Below are positions 61,914 to 64,000 of a stretch of 64,000 bases of DNA, piece by piece. This DNA is from Gammaproteobacteria bacterium. GTDB taxonomy: Bacteria > Pseudomonadota > Gammaproteobacteria > UBA1113. The stretch lies in assembly GCA_021773295.1 (NCBI GenBank), contig JAJFKI010000081.1, positions 1-64,000 on the forward strand, written 5' to 3'. The position numbers and the translations under genes are program-made. The notes under the pieces were generated by a model that did not search any database, was not told the origin of the DNA, and saw nothing but the letters and a program-made list of their open reading frames with translations. How positions within the stretch are numbered: position 1 is the first letter of the stretch; every line of letters starts with the position of its first letter.

Positions 61914-62914
61914 GATGCGATTCTTAAACCATCAGTATCACAGTGAATGAGCTCACAATGATAAGACTTTGTCTCACAAAAAGCCGTAGGATCTTGTTCT
62001 GACACAATCATCAATGCACCGCCTTTATCGCCGTGCACAGCCCCCGCGCCACAAAGTTTTGCGGCACAGCCTTGTTGTTCTAACATTGAAATAAATGATT
62101 GAATGGCTTCAGGCACGACACCAATTTTTACCAATAGTTGGTGATTGTTTTTAATGGCTTGTTGCACGTTGGCAATATCATTTTCTAATAAACCTTGTTT
62201 AAAGGCTGTCGTGACTTTAGCAAACTCTGTCAGCAATTCTTCACTAATAACCTGTTTCACATGGGACACACATTCCCCGGTATTACTTTTTGGTGAGCCT
62301 GTATTGACTAAATAAATAGGAAATTTTGGTGGCTGTAATTTATCAACTGTACCATTATGATATTGCAAACAACCACCGTGATAACTCACGCGTAAATCAA
62401 TCCCACTGGAACGACCATGTTGTAAATTTTCTGCCTCTAAACCATGGTTTAAATAAGATTCTTCACTCAACTCAATGTTTAAATGATTGGCCATGGCATG
62501 TATTGAGGCTAATATGGTCGCAGCTGAAGAGCCCAGACCACAACCGATGGGAATTTCAGAGTGCGTTTTTATTTGCATGCCGGAGGTTAGCTTGTGATTA
62601 AGTTTATCTAAAAAATTTGTCACGGCAAATTGCGTTAATTCCATTGGTAACTTCAACACATCTTTAATGCCTTTTTCACCTTTTTGAAAGGCTTCATAGT
62701 TTTCCAGTAATTGATTTTTCAACGCGCGCAACGCGCTGATGGAGTGATCTTTATGATATTTAATGTTTAACAAATCAAAAGACACGAGCGATCTCGCATG
62801 CTGTTTTACTGAAGCTGTCGCATAACGGTCCACTGCCATCGCAATCGCTGGCTGACCATGCACTACGGCATGTTCACCGGATAAAATTAATTTCCCTGGG
62901 GCAATAGCTTTCAT
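61910..62914 (-). CDS. Mevalonate kinase
   Basis: 334-residue GHMP kinase. APGKLILSGEHAVVHGQPAIAMAVDRY, EIPIGCGLGSSAATILASIHAM (ATP loop) and AKLCGAGAVHGDKGG (C-terminal motif) match mevalonate kinases of the eukaryotic/gammaproteobacterial kind, including the long insert after the first strands (about 45-90). It phosphorylates mevalonate. The gene overlaps HMG-CoA reductase and the second kinase by 4 bases each. Confidence 0.88.
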   Translation of the reverse strand: MKAIAPGKLILSGEHAVVHGQPAIAMAVDRYATASVKQHARSLVSFDLLNIKYHKDHSISALRALKNQLLENYEAFQKGEKGIKDVLKLPMELTQFAVTNFLDKLNHKLTSGMQIKTHSEIPIGCGLGSSAATILASIHAMANHLNIELSEESYLNHGLEAENLQHGRSSGIDLRVSYHGGCLQYHNGTVDKLQPPKFPIYLVNTGSPKSNTGECVSHVKQVISEELLTEFAKVTTAFKQGLLENDIANVQQAIKNNHQLLVKIGVVPEAIQSFISMLEQQGCAAKLCGAGAVHGDKGGALMIVSEQDPTAFCETKSYHCELIHCDTDGLRIAS

Positions 62915-63966
62915 GATACTGCTAGCTCTGCTTCTTTTTTTCGTTCAAATTCACGGTGTGCTCGCATCAATTCTCCAGGATTAGTTTGTGCGGCCATTAA
63001 GGATAATTCACCACAAAATACCGTTGCCGCTGCAATCGCCGCTAAACGACGAGCATTTTGCTGCGCAGCCGCTTCAACATCACAACCCAATAACGTCATA
63101 TTATGACGCACGAATTCTAAGTGCTTACCATTACCAACCGTTCCTACAATTAAATTAGGTACCGTCACTGAAAAATACAAATCACCCTCTTGCACTTCAC
63201 AATGCACAATGCCTTGAGAGCCTTCTACAATATTTGCTGCATCTTGTCCTGTCGCTAAATAGAAAGCGAGCAGCATATTGGCATAGTGGGCATTGGCCGT
63301 GCGAATACCGCCGGCTAAATTCGTACCGATTAAATTTTTCTTAATGTTTAAATCGACGATTTTTTCTGGCGTGGTTTTTAACGTGCTTTGACAAATATCA
63401 CGAGGAATTAACAGTTCACTCACCACATATTTCCCTCGTCCCAATATACCATTCACTGCCGTGGGCTTTTTATCGGTACAATAATTTGCTGATACCGATA
63501 CGTATTTCAAAAAATCGTACTGTTTCAATAAACATTGAATCGCAATATCCGCTGCTTGTGTCGTCATGTTATGCCCAGAGGCATCGCCTGTAGTAAATTC
63601 CAAACGCAAATACAATAGCTTGCCAACAATCTGGCTGTGAAAATCGATCAATTGGGTGAAGCGGCTTTGCTGATGAATGGCTTGATTGAGCATAGCTAGA
63701 TGCTGCGGCATATCCGTGACGACTTGTCGACACTCAAGTGCCGAAGGAGCTTCTAGTAATACGGACCGCGTCATCCGTTCATCGATGATTGTGGTACGAA
63801 TGCCACCGCATTGGCGTGACACTTTGGCTCCGCGATTAGTCGAGGGCCACAAAGGACTCTCATAAGTCGCAAGCGGCACCATCACCTCAGTATTAATCTC
63901 ATCACCAATAACCTTAAGCGGGCCAATGGTTTGCATCGGCACCGCAGCACATTGTGGCATATCCAT
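62911..63966 (-). CDS. Hydroxymethylglutaryl-CoA reductase, class I-like
   Basis: About 351 residues; reduces HMG-CoA to mevalonate, the committed step of isoprenoid synthesis. STNRGAKVSRQCGGIRTTII, FTTGDASGHNMTTQAAD, VSANYCTDKKPTAVNGILGRGKYVVSE and GTVGNGKHLEF correspond to the catalytic Glu, Asp, Lys and cofactor motifs of class I enzymes; no membrane anchor is present. ATG 63966 is preferred, with GGAG 6-7 bases upstream. It heads the operon with the two kinases and mvaD. Confidence 0.9.
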   Translation of the reverse strand: MDMPQCAAVPMQTIGPLKVIGDEINTEVMVPLATYESPLWPSTNRGAKVSRQCGGIRTTIIDERMTRSVLLEAPSALECRQVVTDMPQHLAMLNQAIHQQSRFTQLIDFHSQIVGKLLYLRLEFTTGDASGHNMTTQAADIAIQCLLKQYDFLKYVSVSANYCTDKKPTAVNGILGRGKYVVSELLIPRDICQSTLKTTPEKIVDLNIKKNLIGTNLAGGIRTANAHYANMLLAFYLATGQDAANIVEGSQGIVHCEVQEGDLYFSVTVPNLIVGTVGNGKHLEFVRHNMTLLGCDVEAAAQQNARRLAAIAAATVFCGELSLMAAQTNPGELMRAHREFERKKEAELAVS

Positions 63967-63990
63967 AGATGACTCCAAATACTTTAAATA

Positions 63991-63999
63991 CCCCCCCCC
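63991..63999. repeat. Homopolymer tract of nine C (G on the coding strand)
   Basis: Nine C at the window edge, 25 bases before the HMG-CoA reductase start codon on the opposite strand. Such a tract can vary by slippage; its full length cannot be seen because the window ends one base later. Confidence 0.6.
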
Positions 64000-64000
64000 A

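Noticed and set aside
1-64000. CRISPR array, tRNA, rRNA or intact insertion sequence
   Set aside because: No regularly spaced repeats, T-arm sequences or transposase-like reading frames were noticed by eye; a tRNAscan and IS search would settle it.

Overview
This window looks like a Legionellales chromosome (Coxiella, Legionella or Berkiella-like gammaproteobacterium). The evidence is an AT-rich genome, a complete mevalonate-pathway cluster, a Legionella-type major outer membrane protein, an lptD-surA-pdxA-rsmA block, and two large Ser-rich proteins with no clear bacterial relatives that resemble secreted effectors of host-associated Legionellales. A small CsrA-sponge-like RNA with a LetA-like box fits the same lineage. 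The genus cannot be fixed from sequence alone.

Layout. 1-7.1 kb: a HemY-like flavoprotein, a ZIP metal transporter, a double-length outer membrane barrel, dapB and slt. 7.1-7.9 kb: an intergenic region with a candidate CsrA-binding RNA, its terminator and a hairpin repeat. 7.9-15.8 kb: a leftward set with a DUF255/thioredoxin protein, ttcA, a TPR-methyltransferase, rdgB, glutamate dehydrogenase and an amino acid antiporter. 15.8-19.9 kb: a vapC remnant, a 954-residue protein with a kinase-like catalytic loop, and a transglutaminase-like protein. 19.9-27.4 kb: a degenerate LytM protein, rpoH behind a perfect CIRCE operator, a DUF2845 protein, an RND pump and an ion channel. 27.4-40.6 kb: an RsmY/Z-like RNA, then rsmA, a 1635-residue protein, an MFS transporter, pdxA, surA and lptD; the usual lptD-surA-pdxA-rsmA operon has about 6.6 kb of foreign-looking DNA between pdxA and rsmA. 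40.6-47.6 kb: amgK and murU (cell-wall sugar recycling) separated by an unknown gene, a desaturase, an RRM protein, coq7 and a nitrilase. 47.7-52.9 kb: a two-gene osmoprotectant ABC transporter, two tandem related membrane proteins and trpC. 53.0-59.9 kb: a two-component system and a split siderophore/heme-type ABC system with Fur-box-like sites. 59.9-64.0 kb: mvaD, two GHMP kinases and HMG-CoA reductase, a tightly packed leftward operon.

The most distinctive non-coding signals are (i) two candidate CsrA-titrating RNAs; (ii) a CIRCE operator in front of rpoH, which implies HrcA control of the heat-shock sigma factor; and (iii) several long near-perfect hairpin repeats. Three of these hairpins share one core but have unrelated arms and a covarying inner stem. 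One sits inside the ABC transporter locus and one beside pdxA. No tRNA, rRNA, CRISPR array or intact insertion sequence was seen.
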